Source of the DNA: Eulemur rufifrons
Taxonomy: Eukaryota; Chordata; Mammalia; Primates; Lemuridae
Direction: 5' to 3'
Assembly: GCF_041146395.1 (NCBI RefSeq)
Contig: NC_090989.1
Coordinates: 249,664,843-249,728,842 of the forward strand
Length of the DNA stretch: 64,000 bases
A model generated the notes under the pieces. That model was not told where the DNA came from and did no database searches. It saw only the letters and a list, made by a program, of their open reading frames with translations. Numbering within the stretch: position 1 is the first letter of the stretch; every line of letters starts with the position of its first letter. Below are positions 1 to 13,749 of this stretch, piece by piece. The translations under genes were made by a program, and so were the position numbers.

Positions 1-1265
1 TGTTGTCGTTCAGGAGACACCAATGTTGATTTCTGGTGCTCCTTCTCTGCACAAGGCCCCTCTCTTTGATATCCTCTGCTAGAAACTTCAGTCACACCAG
101 CAGCCCCAAACATCAAAGTTGGCTTCCGCCTTCACTGAAATGTGGTTTTCTTCTTGAGTCTCACCACCCTACGCTATGATCTGGAAAGTGGTCAGGTGGG
201 GAAAGAGCTGGAACAATCACTGGGCTCAACTCATAGTCTTTCTCTCCAGAATTATATACATGTGCTGTGTGTTGCCAAAGTCTAAAAACAATTGTCTCAT
301 ACATTATCTAGCTTTATAATTGTTTTAAACAGAAGAACTAGTCTAGTTCCAGTAACACCATCATGGATAGAAGCAGAAATCTCCACAGTCCAGTATATTT
401 TAAAACACAAATAGCTCCATAAGAGGAGAGATTAAAGTAGTTTGTAAAAATAGGCATGAAATAAGCCTTTTATTTCATTTTGTTTCATTTTATTTAAACT
501 TTTGGTGATGTCTTTGCCCTAAGATGCCTGCATTCTTTTTATCTATATTACAAATTGTAATTTGAGTTAAATAAATAAAACAAAATGTCACATCATTAAA
601 CTTTGCCCATTTTATTGTCTTTTGTTGGTAATTATCTTGTTCTGAATGAAGGCTAGGCTTTCATATAATTTTAAAGGGCACACCAAAAATCAAAGGTATT
701 CAGCCAGGCCAGTCAGAATGGAATTTATCTATTTAAAAGAGTTAACTGAAATTCAAAGAGATTAGTATGTGACATTTACTTCAGTCTTAGTAAAAAAATA
801 ACATTTTTATATATGAAGAGATATTGCAAAGGGAACCATAAATTGAATTTCTATCTACATGTGATATATACAGTATTGCGAAAGTGAATTGCTTCTCTTC
901 CACCTCTAGAATGGAAGTTTATTATAGAAACTAACTAGAATTGGGTGGGGAATTTTATTTAGTATTAATTTTCATTAGAGGAAAATGAATTTATATTTAC
1001 TGAGCATGTATTGTACACCAACAATTTTATATACTTCATTTAATTAAATATTTGTATTAATTTTATAGTAGTTAATAAATTTTCAAAAGTTCAAAATTAG
1101 TAACTGGTATGGTAATCTATAAAACTTACATTTGAGCCCCAAATAATGTCTTTAATATCAAACCACCATGTTTTACTAAAAAGATTTAAGAATCAATTCT
1201 ATATATGCTTTTAAAGAAAGTATGTTAAAAGAGATGTGGAAGAAAATAAAAATTTATTCATAGCA
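1..1265. other. Unassigned AT-rich intergenic sequence
   Basis: No ORF, RNA gene or repeat that I recognise. The first ~250 bases are less AT-rich than the rest and could be the edge of an old repeat continuing to the left, but I cannot name it. Confidence 0.5.
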
Positions 1266-1269
1266 TTAA

Positions 1270-1410
1270 TTGTGTGGCAATGTCTCTACTAGCCCACTAA
1301 ATGCTAAGCTCCTTAGGATCCAGAGTCATGTATATTTTTGGTAACTTATAAGCACTTATGGGTGTGCTAGCTAGCTCTCAGTAAGTATGCACTGATTAAT
1401 AAAATATGTA
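1270..1410 (+). repeat. Possible L2 3'-end fragment
   Basis: The order of words (a 'gctccttagg' block, a short middle, then 'agctctcagtaagtatgcac' and an AT-rich end) resembles the decayed 3' end of L2 LINEs, where a 'gctcctt-gagggcag' block precedes 'ggtgctcaataaatg'. Match is weak and by eye. Confidence 0.4.
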
Positions 1411-2984
1411 ATTCTCTAAGATTATGCTGGTATCATTATAGTTGCTGTATGAATGTTTTCTAGAAGTATCCACTTTGCTGTATAAACAAAGAGCACTGTG
1501 GATGAACCCAATTACATTCTATTCTAGCTAACGTAATCTAAGACATAAGCAAAAACATACTGGTTTTGAAAAATAGGGCCAGTGCTACTTAAATTCTTTG
1601 AATTTATGGAAGACTATAAATTTTCATCTCTAAAGTTAATCATCATTTTTTTAGTGGCTGTACAATTGAATCCCATCTAGTGTTCCAACATTACCTGAAA
1701 TAGTGTAAAACACATGTATCCTGATACACAGAAAACAGTGATTGTTAAACCGTGTTGAGAAATATCTCTATACTAGAATGTCAGTCCTCAAATATTTTCT
1801 CAGGAAACATTTACTTTAGAAAGTATTGAGGTTCCCCACCTTCTCCCCAACCTCCTGTTTATGTAAATTGTATCTACTGATGTTACCTCATTTGAAATTA
1901 AAAATGAAATTTTTTATTATACTTATGAATGGATTTATCTTAAAATATATTAAACTCATCAAATGTTACCCCAAACAATATATTTTATGAAAAATAACTA
2001 CATTTTTAAATGAAAAAGTTTAGTTAGAACAGTGATATTGTTTTATATATTTGCAAATGTCTAATATCAGGCTTAATAGAAAATAGTTGAATACTTACAT
2101 CAACTTCTGTGTTTAATATATACAGAAAAATCAGCCTCACTCAGCTATGTAGTTGGAAAAAGGAGTATTTTTAAAGATTTCAGATAATTGTATTTTTTTA
2201 TTACTATACCAAAATTTGGCAAGAGGTAGTTTCTTAAAGATTAGTCACAATGTGGAATCTGGAATCACATTAATGAACTTACCATATTCTGCTACATAAA
2301 AATTTCTTGGTCTTCATTGCACGTTGAATAAATCTTTTACATGAGCATGATTTTGATCATTTGGAAAATACTGGTCCACCGAATTATACGAACCAAACAA
2401 ATGTTGACACATGTCATTAGACAATATAAAAAAAAAAACCCCTCATTTATTGTCACCGTTGATTTCACCAGAAAATATTCTAAGTATTACATGTTGAGTT
2501 CATGGTGGCAGATACAATTTTTCCAAAATCCTAATTTTTGTTTGAAATCTTGAATTTTATCTTTCCAGCAATTAACTTTTAATTGTTTTCCTTGAAATCA
2601 CAAGCTCCTTGTGTTCATTTTCAAAAAAAAGTCCATCAGATATCCAAGTTTGAATAACCATATTTGCCTGTTAGTCATTTTTTTTAAGTAAAAATAGTGT
2701 TCCATGAAAAGAGGGGCTAGTTCACATCTCAACTGTATCATTGCTCAAATGCTTTTCCTTAAGACAGACAATCATAGTAATTCAGAGAGCAGAAATTCTT
2801 GCTTTATGCATATTTCTCATTTTGTCACACTATGGATTATGCACCATCAGTACAAATGTTAACAGAGTGAAAAAGCTAAATAACATTCTCGTATTATTAT
2901 GAGAATATTTTTGCCTGAATGGACCTAATGAAAGAGTTTTAGGGACTTTAAGAGTTCTGTGGACCACACCTTGTGAACTGCTGT
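1411..2984. other. Unassigned AT-rich intergenic sequence
   Basis: No feature recognised. A 70-codon open frame at 2341-2553 has low-complexity composition and no recognisable domain; I treat it as chance. Confidence 0.5.
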
Positions 2985-3085
2985 GTCAGACAATGTGCCA
3001 AGCCCTTCACAAGTACTATATTGCATGTCATCTTCACAGCAAATCTGTAAGGTAGAAACTGTGATTCTTCTCATTTTACCAATTT
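2985..3085 (+). repeat. MIR SINE fragment
   Basis: Blocks 'gtgccaagcccttcacaagt', 'atcttcacagcaaatctgta' and 'ctcattttacc' match the central MIR core (gtgccaggc...; tcctcacaacaaccc; cccattttacag) in order and spacing. Ends are decayed. Confidence 0.55.
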
Positions 3086-3784
3086 TTCTTTATTTTACTG
3101 ATAAAAGTAATATACTATACTTAGAGCTTTTCTGTAACTTGCCCCCTCTGCTAACGTGAATTTTCCAGTATTAGAAGCGAATTTTATTACAAAGGCATAA
3201 TTTTGTTTGTTTTCTAATAATTAAATCTTACATTTTATTGATTATTTGCTATGCATGGTGTTCACATATCATATCACATGTTATGTTTAAGAGTTTGTTA
3301 CCTTGGCACTTATATTTTACAAATCCAATTTTCCTGTATTGTATAATACGTGGTAAATTTAATCTCTCTTCCTATACCACTTCCTTAATTCTATGTAAAA
3401 ATCTCTTCTTTTAATGCATCATTCCACTAACCTGAACATATTAATTTCTGATGCCATTGAAATCTTGAAGATGTGATAGGAAAGTAGGGTTCTATGATTT
3501 CCTTCTCCTATGATCTACATCCTAAGATTTACTCTACATCAAGTAATTTTTTTATATCACCAGCACTTTTCAACATTTTCTTGTTCCTGAAAGAAAATGA
3601 GTTGTATTAATTGAAATGTTAATAAATATACACATCCATATTTTGTGTATAAAAGACAATCCCTGGTTAAGCACAGCATTAATTAATTACCACTTATAAA
3701 GTATATTTATGTGTAAGTGACCAGAAACATAAGTCATATTGCAATTAACAATGGCCTTATTCAAATATCATTATTTATAATAAT
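3086..3784. other. Unassigned AT-rich sequence
   Basis: AT-rich, no feature recognised. Confidence 0.5.
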
Positions 3785-4015
3785 TAATGACTGAGCTCCT
3801 ATTACATGCCAGACAGTGCTCCAGAGGTTTTGCATGTATTTATTAATATATACTCACAGTATAACTCGGAGATAAGTTCTATTACTATCATTCCTATTTT
3901 ACAGGTGTTAAAACTGATGCATGAGCAGAAAAAGTCATTTGTTCAAGATCACACAGCTGGCTAATTTGAACTAGATAACTTGACTCCATAGACTGAACTT
4001 ATTACCACTACGCTG
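3785..4015 (+). repeat. MIR SINE, nearly complete
   Basis: Contains in order the MIR blocks for the conserved core ('catgccagacagtgctccag'), 'cctattttacaggtg', 'caagatcacacagctggcta' and the 3' block 'taccactacgctgcac'. This is the best-preserved MIR in the window. Confidence 0.82.
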
Positions 4016-4256
4016 CACATCCTTTCTAAGAACAAAGGGAAACCTCTAGAAGTAGTGTGGGAGAGACTCATCTTGAGATCAGAGTTGCTAGACATAAAGA
4101 AAGGGATAAAACTCAAAGTCATTCACTTTTATTGCAAAATATGAATGAAATGACTCAATATTGCCATTAAATTCATTCAGTCCCTTGGGTATAATTTGGT
4201 TCAAAGGCCCTCACAGAATGATAGCACTGCCAACCAGTTAAAAGAATCATCGAATA

Positions 4257-4543
4257 TGCCGGGCGTGTTGACTCACACCTGCAACCCTAGCACTCTGGAA
4301 GGCTGAGGTGGGAGACCTCATCTCTACTGAAAAAATTGAAAAATTAGCCAGGTACAGTGGTGTGTGCCTGCAGTCCCAGCTACTCAGGAGGCTGCGGTAG
4401 GAAGATTGCTTGAGCCAGGACTTTGAGGTTGTAGTGAGCTATGATGATGCCACTGCACTCTACCTGGGGTGACAGAGCGAGACTCTGTCAAACTAAACTA
4501 AACTAAAATTAAATTAAATTAAAATTAAAAATTAAAAAATTAT
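4257..4543 (+). repeat. Alu SINE (lemur type), left arm partly deleted
   Basis: Starts 'gccgggcgtg', runs through 'ctcacacctgcaaccctagc' and 'tgaggtggga', then jumps to 'catctctactgaaaaaattg', so part of the left arm is missing. The right arm has 'cagtcccagctactcaggag', 'ttgtagtgagctatgatgat', 'gacagagcgagactctgtc' and an A-rich tail grown into (AAACT)/(AAATT) repeats to about 4543. The 'gagctatgatgatgccactg' wording is typical of strepsirrhine Alu. The many changes suggest an older copy. Confidence 0.93.
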
Positions 4544-6420
4544 GAAATAAAATTTCAGGTTAGTAACAAGGAAGGTCAGAGAAATGAAGAGTCTTGACCA
4601 AAAACATAGTGACATTGAAGAGTTTAGATTATCATACACCATCCCTAAAAAGTATTCTGACTCTAGTCCCCCACTTGTTTTATTTACCTCACTCATTGAT
4701 ATTCCATAGACTCTTTGGCCATAATCAAGGACAGTGAGTCTTCACGCAGAATAACAAGATAATAGTCCTTTATTGGTTTAGGATCATGCACAATATTTTA
4801 ACATTAAATTATTATCTAGTATTACCTCATCTTATATCATTATTCTTCTAGTCAAGATAATTTAGCCTAACTAAAGACAAGAGGCCATCCTATGATTGGG
4901 AAGGACAACTTAGGAGGGTCTTTAAAACGCGACTTTTCCCCCCTCTGTTCTCACACAGATTCCTAAACTCATCCTTTTATCTTATATGGCTGTCTGACCT
5001 GAGAGGTTCAGATATGACAACTAAATTGTTGCAAATTCCAATTAATAATATCACCAGTATTGCTCTTTTCATTTCATTCTTCAAGAAACATTTCTTAAGC
5101 AATACAAAAAGTAACATATAATGAAATGAAAAAAAAGCAAAAAAGTGAATTCAAATATCTCTTCAAATAAATTCATTGACTGTTCAGAAAAAAAATTATT
5201 CAGTAAAGCAACTGCCAGAAAATTAGCCTAAAACTGAAATTAAAACAATCACGGGCACCACTTCATTTTGCCATATGTCGAGTAGGCTTTCAAAAATTTG
5301 CAATTTTAAAAATAAACCACTGAAAGTCTTATATAGACTCAGAGTGAGAAAAAAACATTTTGTGGTATTATACAATTTTTTTGGTTAAGTGTGAGGTTGA
5401 AAATGAATATTCTTAGCCACTGAACTGATAGCACTTTATTTACAACACACTGTATTTACCCTAGCAGGTCACAGCCATAATCTTTTGCTACTGACATCCT
5501 TGAAGAAAAATATTCAGTGCTAGGAAGAAATAATGATGAAAGAAAATCCATGTGGTTATGTTTTTCAAGTTTGTGCAAGTATGTCTTTAACAAGAATCCA
5601 AAAGCACATCTCTGAAAGTTTAAAATAGAAAAATATAGTGAAAATGTATTTGGGGGGACCTAAAATATGTTTTCAATCTAATGCATACAATGTTTTAATT
5701 TTTTTAACTTGGACAAATTTTGCTAAACTTTTGGGGCCTTAAATCATCTGTCTGTCCAAATAAGTTTTTAATCCCACCTTTTCTTTGTAGCCTATAGGTT
5801 TTTGGTTCGTTTTGGTTTGTTTTTTCTGTGAATATACAAAGTAGTTGAAAACTGTGCCTTGGGTGTCATTTTTATGTGCATGAACAACTTTTAAATTAGA
5901 AGAAACAAGGCTATCATAATGAAGGAAAGGCAATACCCTCTATTTTTAAATGTTTTTTCTGGTTTTTAAGTTCCATCTATAGGACATATTTTTATTGTAA
6001 AATTTTCCCAATAATGTTGGGTTATTTCCATTTCACAGTTCTTACAAGAACCTATTCAGAACACCAGCTCCAAAGATACAAGGGTAAAGTAAAGCTGAGG
6101 ATCTGAGTTGGATCAGAAATTAATCCTACCTTAACAGCCTAGCAGTTACAAGTGTGATGGAAAATTTAAAATTTTTGCTTTTTAAATTAGGTCCTATAAT
6201 TTTAAAAAACACATTCTTGAAAGGAGAGTAGAGATAGCCAATTTAAACAAAAAGAAACAGCACAAGTGACCAATAAACATATGAAAATATTTATCATATT
6301 ATTAGTAAAGAAACTCATATGCAAACAATAAACACTGGTACTTTCCACTACGGTTGAAGGAATGGAGAAATTGGCACTCTTATACATTCTTCACAGAAGT
6401 ATCATTTTCTGAAAAAGAAT
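4544..6420. other. Unassigned AT-rich intergenic sequence
   Basis: No ORF or repeat recognised. Short open frames on the minus strand (5739-5933, 6202-6387) lack domains and are treated as chance. Confidence 0.5.
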
Positions 6421-6424
6421 AAAT

Positions 6425-6665
6425 TAGCTACCTATTGCAGCTTAATAAACCACCCCCAACTTTAATAGCTTAAAACAATAAGCAGTTATGTGGGTTGCTC
6501 TCCTGTAAGCACGCCAAGATGTTCCACTAATCTGTGCTGGTATCCCTCACCTGTTTAGGGCCTCACCTGGGACAATCGTTCTGAATTAGCTCAGATGCAC
6601 ATGGTTTGTTCACTTGGTGGAGGCGAGGTCCCCAGACAGTAATCAAAGGCATGCAAGGATGTTTG
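6425..6665. repeat. Old interspersed repeat, family not assigned
   Basis: The wording 'aaaccacccccaactttaat' followed by 'agcttaaaacaataagcagt' is shared by a widespread mammalian repeat (aaccaccccaaaacttag-tggcttaaaacaa). I recognise the pattern but cannot place it in a named family. Confidence 0.4.
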
Positions 6666-7270
6666 AGGTCTAGGCTCAGAACTAGCACTGTGCCATTTCC
6701 AGGATATTCTATTATGCAAAGCAATTTGCAAAACCAATCCCAGATTCAAAAAGTAAGAGAATAAAATCCATTTATTCATGAGAGAAGTAAAAAACTGTTG
6801 TCATTTCAACAGTAAACCAGGTAATTTAAGCCATACATATCAGCATAAAAATTGTTCATACTCTTAGGCCCACAAATTCCATTTGTGCTAATTTATTTGA
6901 AGTGAATATATTTTATGTATACAAGTTATTTGTAGAAGGGTATTTATAGCAACATTGATTATTTAGCAAAATATTGTAAAATGTCCAAAAGGATATTATT
7001 GTAATAAATTATTACATCATTTAATAAAAATCACTATACCTTTTATAATATTTATGACATGGAAAGAATCACATGGTTAATTATTAAGTAATAGAAGAAA
7101 TTATAAAACATATGTATAGCATTATCCCTCAAATTATGTTAGCACATATACATACTTATATAGATAGCAAACTTTATATAAATATATCAAAAAAATAAGA
7201 AGCTAATTCAGAAAATTAACAGTGACTTTCTGAAAAGAGTGAGGTTATGTTGTATTTTACTTTCATAACT
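6666..7270. other. Unassigned AT-rich sequence
   Basis: No feature recognised. Confidence 0.5.
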
Positions 7271-7700
7271 TGTTCTTGAAATTTCTTTTATAATTCATTC
7301 ATTCATCTATCCATTAATTCACATTTTTTGCCTTTGGTTTCTACAACAAAATAGACTCTATACTTGTGATCTTAAATCTTATGTTCTAGCTTTGAAAACA
7401 CAATAAGTAAATATTCCCCAAAATAATCCCATAAATACAATCATTGTATGTTCTAGAAATGAAAAGTAGAGTCAGCAATGAGAGTAAGTTCCAAGGAGAC
7501 CTAAGCTAATTTGGTGAATTATCAGTGTCATGTGCTGGAAGAGTATCAGAGAAGGTGCTTCTAGGACAGCGTAATTTCAGTTGCTATCAAAAGACTGCAT
7601 AGGAATGACTGGAGTGTAGAAGCAAAGGGAAGGACATTCCAACAAAGGCAATAGAAAGCATGTGAAAAGGCCCAGAAGTGAGAAGAAAGAAAAACTGAGA
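7271..7700. repeat. Possible ancient repeat, family not assigned
   Basis: Begins with an (ATTC)n-like stretch; the words 'cttatgttctagctt', 'gaaggacattccaacaaagg' and 'tgtgaaaaggcccagaagtg' recall a common ancient mammalian repeat with 'ttacattctag' and 'gcaaaggccctgagg'. Identification is tentative. Confidence 0.3.
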
Positions 7701-9345
7701 GGTTAATATTAGTTGTAAAGTAGGTATTGATTAATTGATTATTTATTATTTTGTAAAAAAATGTCATACATAGATATGGAAGAAAAAGAAAACTACAAAA
7801 ATTATACAAAGAAATGTAACTTTTTCTTCTATACCAGAATTACTGAGAGCTACCATCAAATTACTGGTATCTGGCTAAACTTAGGGTCTGAAAAATCTCA
7901 GGGTCTCACTTGTGCAGGCTGGGAAGCAACTCTACTTCTAATTTCAGAACATGAGGTCAGTTGATCCCATCTAGAGAACTCAGTTCTGACCACCAAATAC
8001 ACATAGTCTAGATCACCTGTCCTCTCATTTTTCTCTGCAAACTACATATTAAATTTTTCCCCGCTGACTTTCTTCCTGATCTCTGTATATTATGTACTCT
8101 GTATATCATGGACTCCTGTCTTGTCACAAAAAAAAAAATGCCTTTAACCTCTTTGCTCAATGGTTCTTATATCTTTGAATCTAGACTAAAACCATTCTCT
8201 CTCAGGGACATCACTTTCTGTAGTTTTTTTCTGTTTTTTTTTTCCCCCCACAACCATCTTATCTCTAGAGAAGGAGAAATGTAGTATTTTCTTTGATCTT
8301 CATTACTTTCTCTATACTGCTGGCTCTGGCTACATCACTCCTCAACATGATCATCTACAGATATTTTCATTATTTCCCATATTCATAGAGGACTTTGGAG
8401 GGGAGTACAAAGTGTTTGTTAACACCTAACTCTTGTCATATTCCTAGAAGAGTTCAATGTCCATGAGATTGATCCAATAGATTTCAAAAGAATTGTCTTT
8501 CAAGATTTTGTTTTAAATACAATGACCTTCAATTTTATTCCATTTCAGCCTCCACTCTGTGTCCATATATTAGATTTTTGTCATCATATTTAGAGTTTCA
8601 AAAAAAGTCAGCCCTCTAGCCTTCTAGTCCCTCATTCATTCTCTTATTCGCACTGCACACATTTTCCACTATGCTGAGATCCACAGTCCCATGACACCTT
8701 CATTTTCTCCCAATCTGTCAGTTCCCTCTTGGGTTTCCTTTCTTCCTTCCCATTTGAACCCTGTTGTTGGCAACCTCAGCCGTTCTCTCTCCTCCACTCT
8801 CAGCTTTTTGCAGCTTGTCCTGCTATTGCATCCACTCTGCAAAACTTTAGGTCAATCTTAAAATATTTCACGTCTAAGCAGTTACGGAGAAAAATATTAA
8901 AATAAATAAGTCCGCACTACTATAGAACAATGGATTTCAATTTTACCAAGGTTCTCAAAACGCCACTTGATAATCCTTTAGCTTGACCTTCTCCAGTGTC
9001 CCTCATCTCTGTCTCCCTGTCCCCCACACCAGCCACACTCACCTCACATTGTTCTAGCTAAATCCATTTCAAAAGATGACTTCACCTCTTTTCAGGGTGA
9101 TTAGAGAATTACTGAATCATTAGTTTCAGAAGAACTGCCTTTCTGATTGTCTAAGAACTTTCCCTGCACTTGTTTGGATCCTATCCCAGTCATCTGCCCC
9201 ACCTAACGGCAGACTTGCCATTCCTACAGGCAACTCAGAGGTAGCAATTGTTTTGCCTTTTCAGCCACAGAGTCTGTTCATTTTTGTAGATGCACAGTTT
9301 GTGGTGTTTATCCCTGTATAACTTCAGTTTTTCTCTGATTTTTCT
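7701..9345. other. Unassigned sequence, partly pyrimidine-rich
   Basis: About 8.2-9.1 kb is C/T-rich on the plus strand, with many 'ctcc' and 'cttc' words, and may be an old LINE fragment; I cannot name it. No convincing ORF. Confidence 0.4.
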
Positions 9346-12300
9346 TTTCACACATTATATAAAGCATGAAATATTTCTAACAGTGTATCTTGAAATATTT
9401 TAAAAGTACATAAAAATACAACAGATACATATACCTACCACCTAGATTTAACAATTTAAATATATGTCCATATGTTCCTTTTTCATTAAGAAATAAAGTA
9501 TTACAAATATTCCTTAATATGTTGGATACAAATATATACACTTAAAGTATAAAAATTAGCTCAGGAAGCTAACACATTATCCTCAGGATTGCAGATAATA
9601 TTCTGCAGGTTTTTATACTTTTAGTTCATAATGTCCATACTTATAATGATATATAGTATTGTTTGAGATATTTAGTTCATTTTTAAGTAGCATGAACAAA
9701 GCTAAACCTTTTGCTTACTGATGCATTATTCAAAATGCTTCATTTTTGAACTGTTTGTGACTCCCTTAAACAAGGGTGTATTTTTGACATATGTTTACCA
9801 TAGCGAAACTGCAGATTTATATTGCCACCAGAGAAATACAGAACATCTGGCATTTTTGAAAGTGATCCTTTCTTGATTTAAGTATAATACATCTATTTAC
9901 ATGACTGCTATTCTGCATTTTAAAGTAATAGACTGTAAGACTAATGAATCCGAGAATAAGTTAAATATTCATTCACTTCCCAGCTTTACTGGAATAACTT
10001 TTCTAATCTTTTTTTTTTTTCCCCTTCTAGCCATTCTTTGAATTCATTGCCTAATTGCCTAAGATATAAAGAGGCATTTTGCCTAAATGAAGCAGGATCA
10101 CTAAAACAAATGAGGCTAGACTTTGACTATGATATCCATTCTAGTGCTTAATCATTTATTCAGAGAGGATTATCTCTAAAAGAGCCCTATTTCCTCTCCT
10201 ATCTCTCTCCAACAACACTTGACCACATATTTTGGAAACATTTTATTTTATTTGCATTTTAGTGAGAATAAGCTTATGTATAAGAAAGTTCACAAAGTTT
10301 CAAGTCATGTGGCAAGTGCTTTTTAAGTATTAAAACATGATCTATCTCTATTCTCTAAGTCTGTCAACAATATTTTAAAAATAGTTTTGCATAACTGATA
10401 AAATTAACATCACCTGCTTTTTCATAGGACAGAAAAAATATATATCCCCCAGGAGGCTAGTCAGGAACTACTGATGGATTTCACTGAAGATTCTGTAGTG
10501 AAGGCACCTGACAAAATGAACAGATGAGGCCACACTTTCCTCAAGTCTGTTTCCTATTTGTTATCACCCATTAGCTACTTAATAGAAATTTAATTTTTCT
10601 GAGTCATTCCCCTGAATTGTGGTATTGCATCCTTCATGGTCTCAGGAGAAAATGCAAGTAACTAAAGCATTCTTTTGAGGATAATTTAATGAAGAGACTA
10701 GTTACAAATAAGTAAGGAAAAGGAAGCAATAAGGAATATTGAAAATTGATGGGGCAACTAAAAGTAGAAGCAAGTGAATGGAGCCGTGGACATCACATTC
10801 CAGCCTCAGACTCCCAGATCAGGGCAAGCCTGCGGGAGCTTGCCAGTGGTATTCTGGGGGCTCACTGAATGTGCATAGATTATGTGCAACTTGTTGGAAT
10901 TTTGAAGAAAATACAGAAGCCTGAAAATGCTCAACAAGTCAGAAGAAGAGAAGTCATCTCTCGCCCAAATACAGAGGATCTTTGTGTGAGAAGTTATATG
11001 TCTACCAGACCATGCAAGGGATATCAGTTCACAATGCTGGCAAGTCCAGAGTCTATAGTGAAGACCTGCCAAGCTTTTTTCCTTCATAATCCATATATCA
11101 TAAAATGTGCTGGTCTGCTCTGTAAAAATACCCTCCTCCTATGTCAGGCAGTAAGATAACTCTTTGTTCCTACTGATTATGCTGCCATTAAGGCAGAATG
11201 TAAGATGTCTTTAAATTCTTAACCTTATATGTTGTGCTTCTGACCAAACAACTCCCTCTCCCTTTCTCTCTCTCTCTCTGAAATAAACATAAATTCTTGT
11301 GTGGAAAAAAAAATCAATAAATAAAGGCTTAGGCCTAAAACAATAGAAAAAGAAATAGTAGGAACATGATGAGAGCTAGAGCCATAGAAGTTTCTAGAAA
11401 GAGCTATAATTTTAGAGAATTAGACCAGAGCCAGAATGCCAACACATAAAGTGGGGGAAGGAGAAGAAATAACCCAACCTCTCTTCTTCTCATCTTCTCT
11501 CTCTTTGGCCAAATTCAACCAGAAGGAAGAGTGCAAAGAAGCCCTGGAGCTACATCTGTAGGCTCAGCCCTGAGGCACAGAAGTAGGACAGAGAGCTTAT
11601 GGGAGGAGAAGAGGTAAACAGAGAATAACCAATTAAGTTACCAAAATTGTTGCCATTTTGTAAATCAAACCACATCGTAAAGTCAAAGGGTAATTGCCAA
11701 CTTAAAGAAATCAAGGGGTGAATCTCCATTGAAGGCAAAATTCTAATTTTCTTATTTTAAAAATATTTATATCAATATGCAAAATATTTGACCTTATAAA
11801 CATCATATAAGAAAAAAATAATTTCTTTTCAGAAAAAAGAAATTTTTGTTTTTCAAAAAAGACTTTTTGAAAAACATTGGCTTTAATTTCTTTATCTGAA
11901 AATGATTAAATCTTAAGTGACCACTACATGTTATTATAGAGCCACTGTCTCGATTTTATAATATTTAATGATCCCCATATTAGCTATATCTCTTTACTCA
12001 GGGTACAGCATATTTTTTAAAGTTTTATGCCATGTTTAAAGCCATATACAATGCTATGCAACTGAGCAGCTAAATTAGATCTTTCTTATTTATTTATAAT
12101 TTTTACTCTGTGGCTCTTTTTAATTATTGAGGTATAATTTACATATAGTAAAAGGTAAAATATTAAGCACTATAAAATTATACATATATGCACACACGTA
12201 TACATATATATATAAAACCATATACCCACTACCAGATAAAAATATAGAACATACATGAGGATTTGACTCAAGAATCTATCAGCGCTGTTTCTAAGAAAGT

Positions 12301-13079
12301 CACGAAAATGAGCTGCTCAGTAGAGGCTCAGGAAAATGTCTCTTGGGCCTACTTATCCTTCTTCCTGCCTATTTAATATAGTCATCCCAACTTCTCTACT
12401 TAGACATAGCACTCAGTATCTGGCTCACATCCCAACAGTACGGACCGACACAGTTGGAAGGAAAGAAAAAGAGGAATCACCATTTGGCAACCATCATAAT
12501 ATAATAATAATTTATTCAGGCCTAAAATAACAACAGATGTTAAAGAGTGAAACTGCAATGAGGAATGGGATAGTTATCTTGTTTCAAAGTTTTTATTAAT
12601 TACACAAGATATTTATTAATTACACAAAAAATAGTAACTTACAATGCAGAAACCCCAAACTGATCAAAGCTAACGTCATCAGTAATTCTTCCTGATAGCA
12701 TGAACTGAGAACGTAATTGTGTGGTATTCCTGCCAAAATTGAATAACATGAATTAAATGCTGAGGAAACATCAGACAAACCTAAATTGATGGCCATTCTA
12801 CCAAATATCAGTCTAGTATTTTTTAAATATGCCAATGCCATTAAAGACAAAGAAAGATGGATAAAATGTTTTGGAATAAAAGAAAATAAAGAGACATGAT
12901 GCCTGAATGCAATGCATGAAGTGGAGTTTTCTTTCATTGTAAAGGATAATATTGGGACAGTTAAAAAAACTCTGAATATGTATTGTTAATTCCCTTATTT
13001 TAATTATTATTGTATTATTATGTAAAGAAATATTCTTGTTTATAGGAAATACACAGGGAATTGTACCACGTAAAGAAAC
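9346..13079. other. Unassigned intergenic sequence with short simple repeats
   Basis: Holds a (CT)n run near 11262-11280, an alternating TA/CA stretch near 12177-12215, and a short direct repeat ('ttattaattacacaa' twice, 12594-12626). Segments at ~9390-9470 and ~12120-12250 resemble each other loosely ('caacagatacatatacctac' versus 'accatatacccactaccaga') and may be pieces of one old repeat family. No gene recognised. Confidence 0.4.
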
Positions 13080-13245
13080 ATGAACTGTTCTGCACAAAGT
13101 GATGTGAATTGTGTAACACCGATGACATAAAGATAGATATGGAGCAAATTTGAACATTTAGAGAATCTTGATAAAAGGAGTACGGGAATTCCTTACACTC
13201 TTCTTGAAAATTTTCTGAAATTATTTCAAAATAAAAAGTTAAACA
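13080..13245 (+). repeat. Possible old L1 3' end
   Basis: The end 'acgggaattccttacactct' followed by 'gaaattatttcaaaataaaa' resembles 3' ends of old mammalian L1 or related elements. Weak match. Confidence 0.3.
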
Positions 13246-13749
13246 GCAGGGACCAAAGAGGAAGAGAGTAAGCTAGGCAAAGGAGACCTATCACAGAATG
13301 GAAAAACCTAACCCTAGTCCTAAAACAAACCAAAGAAGATGTAATGAAGTTATTGAGGAGTTAGAGATGTTCATTCTTCCTCTCACAAGGCAGAGGTAAA
13401 TTCCTCTATTTGAGGAAAACCAAGGAAAGGGGAATATCTTAGTATAGAATGACTGGGTGAACTTATGAAGGCATGTCCACTCATACATAGTACCCCATAC
13501 CCTCTGGCACACTGGCTGTAAAATAGCTGCCCCTGAAAGGACCAGGCTTGCTGCCATAACGGGTGCTCTCTGTAAGCAGTGAGGACTGAGGAATGCTGAG
13601 CAGAAAGCACCCCAGTGCCTCACCACTACATGAAACCCTTGTAGAGGAATCCTCAAGAATGGCTGATATTAACATTTCCAGCAGCCTAGCCAAACAGAGG
13701 TCTGAGTCACATTTAGGTTGTTTTGAAGAAAATAGAGAGTTCTAATCTC
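13246..13749. other. Unassigned sequence with overlapping minus-strand ORFs
   Basis: Three overlapping minus-strand frames (121, 75 and 70 codons between 13291 and 13693) coincide here, because stop codons are sparse on that strand. None has a recognisable domain; most likely noncoding. Confidence 0.4.

Noticed and set aside
12620..13157. Overlapping minus-strand frames of 105 and 114 codons as a host gene
   Set aside because: No domain, no splice context, biased AT-rich composition, two frames open together.
13291..13693. 121-codon minus-strand frame as a small protein gene
   Set aside because: Three frames on the same strand are open together, which indicates stop-poor composition rather than coding selection.
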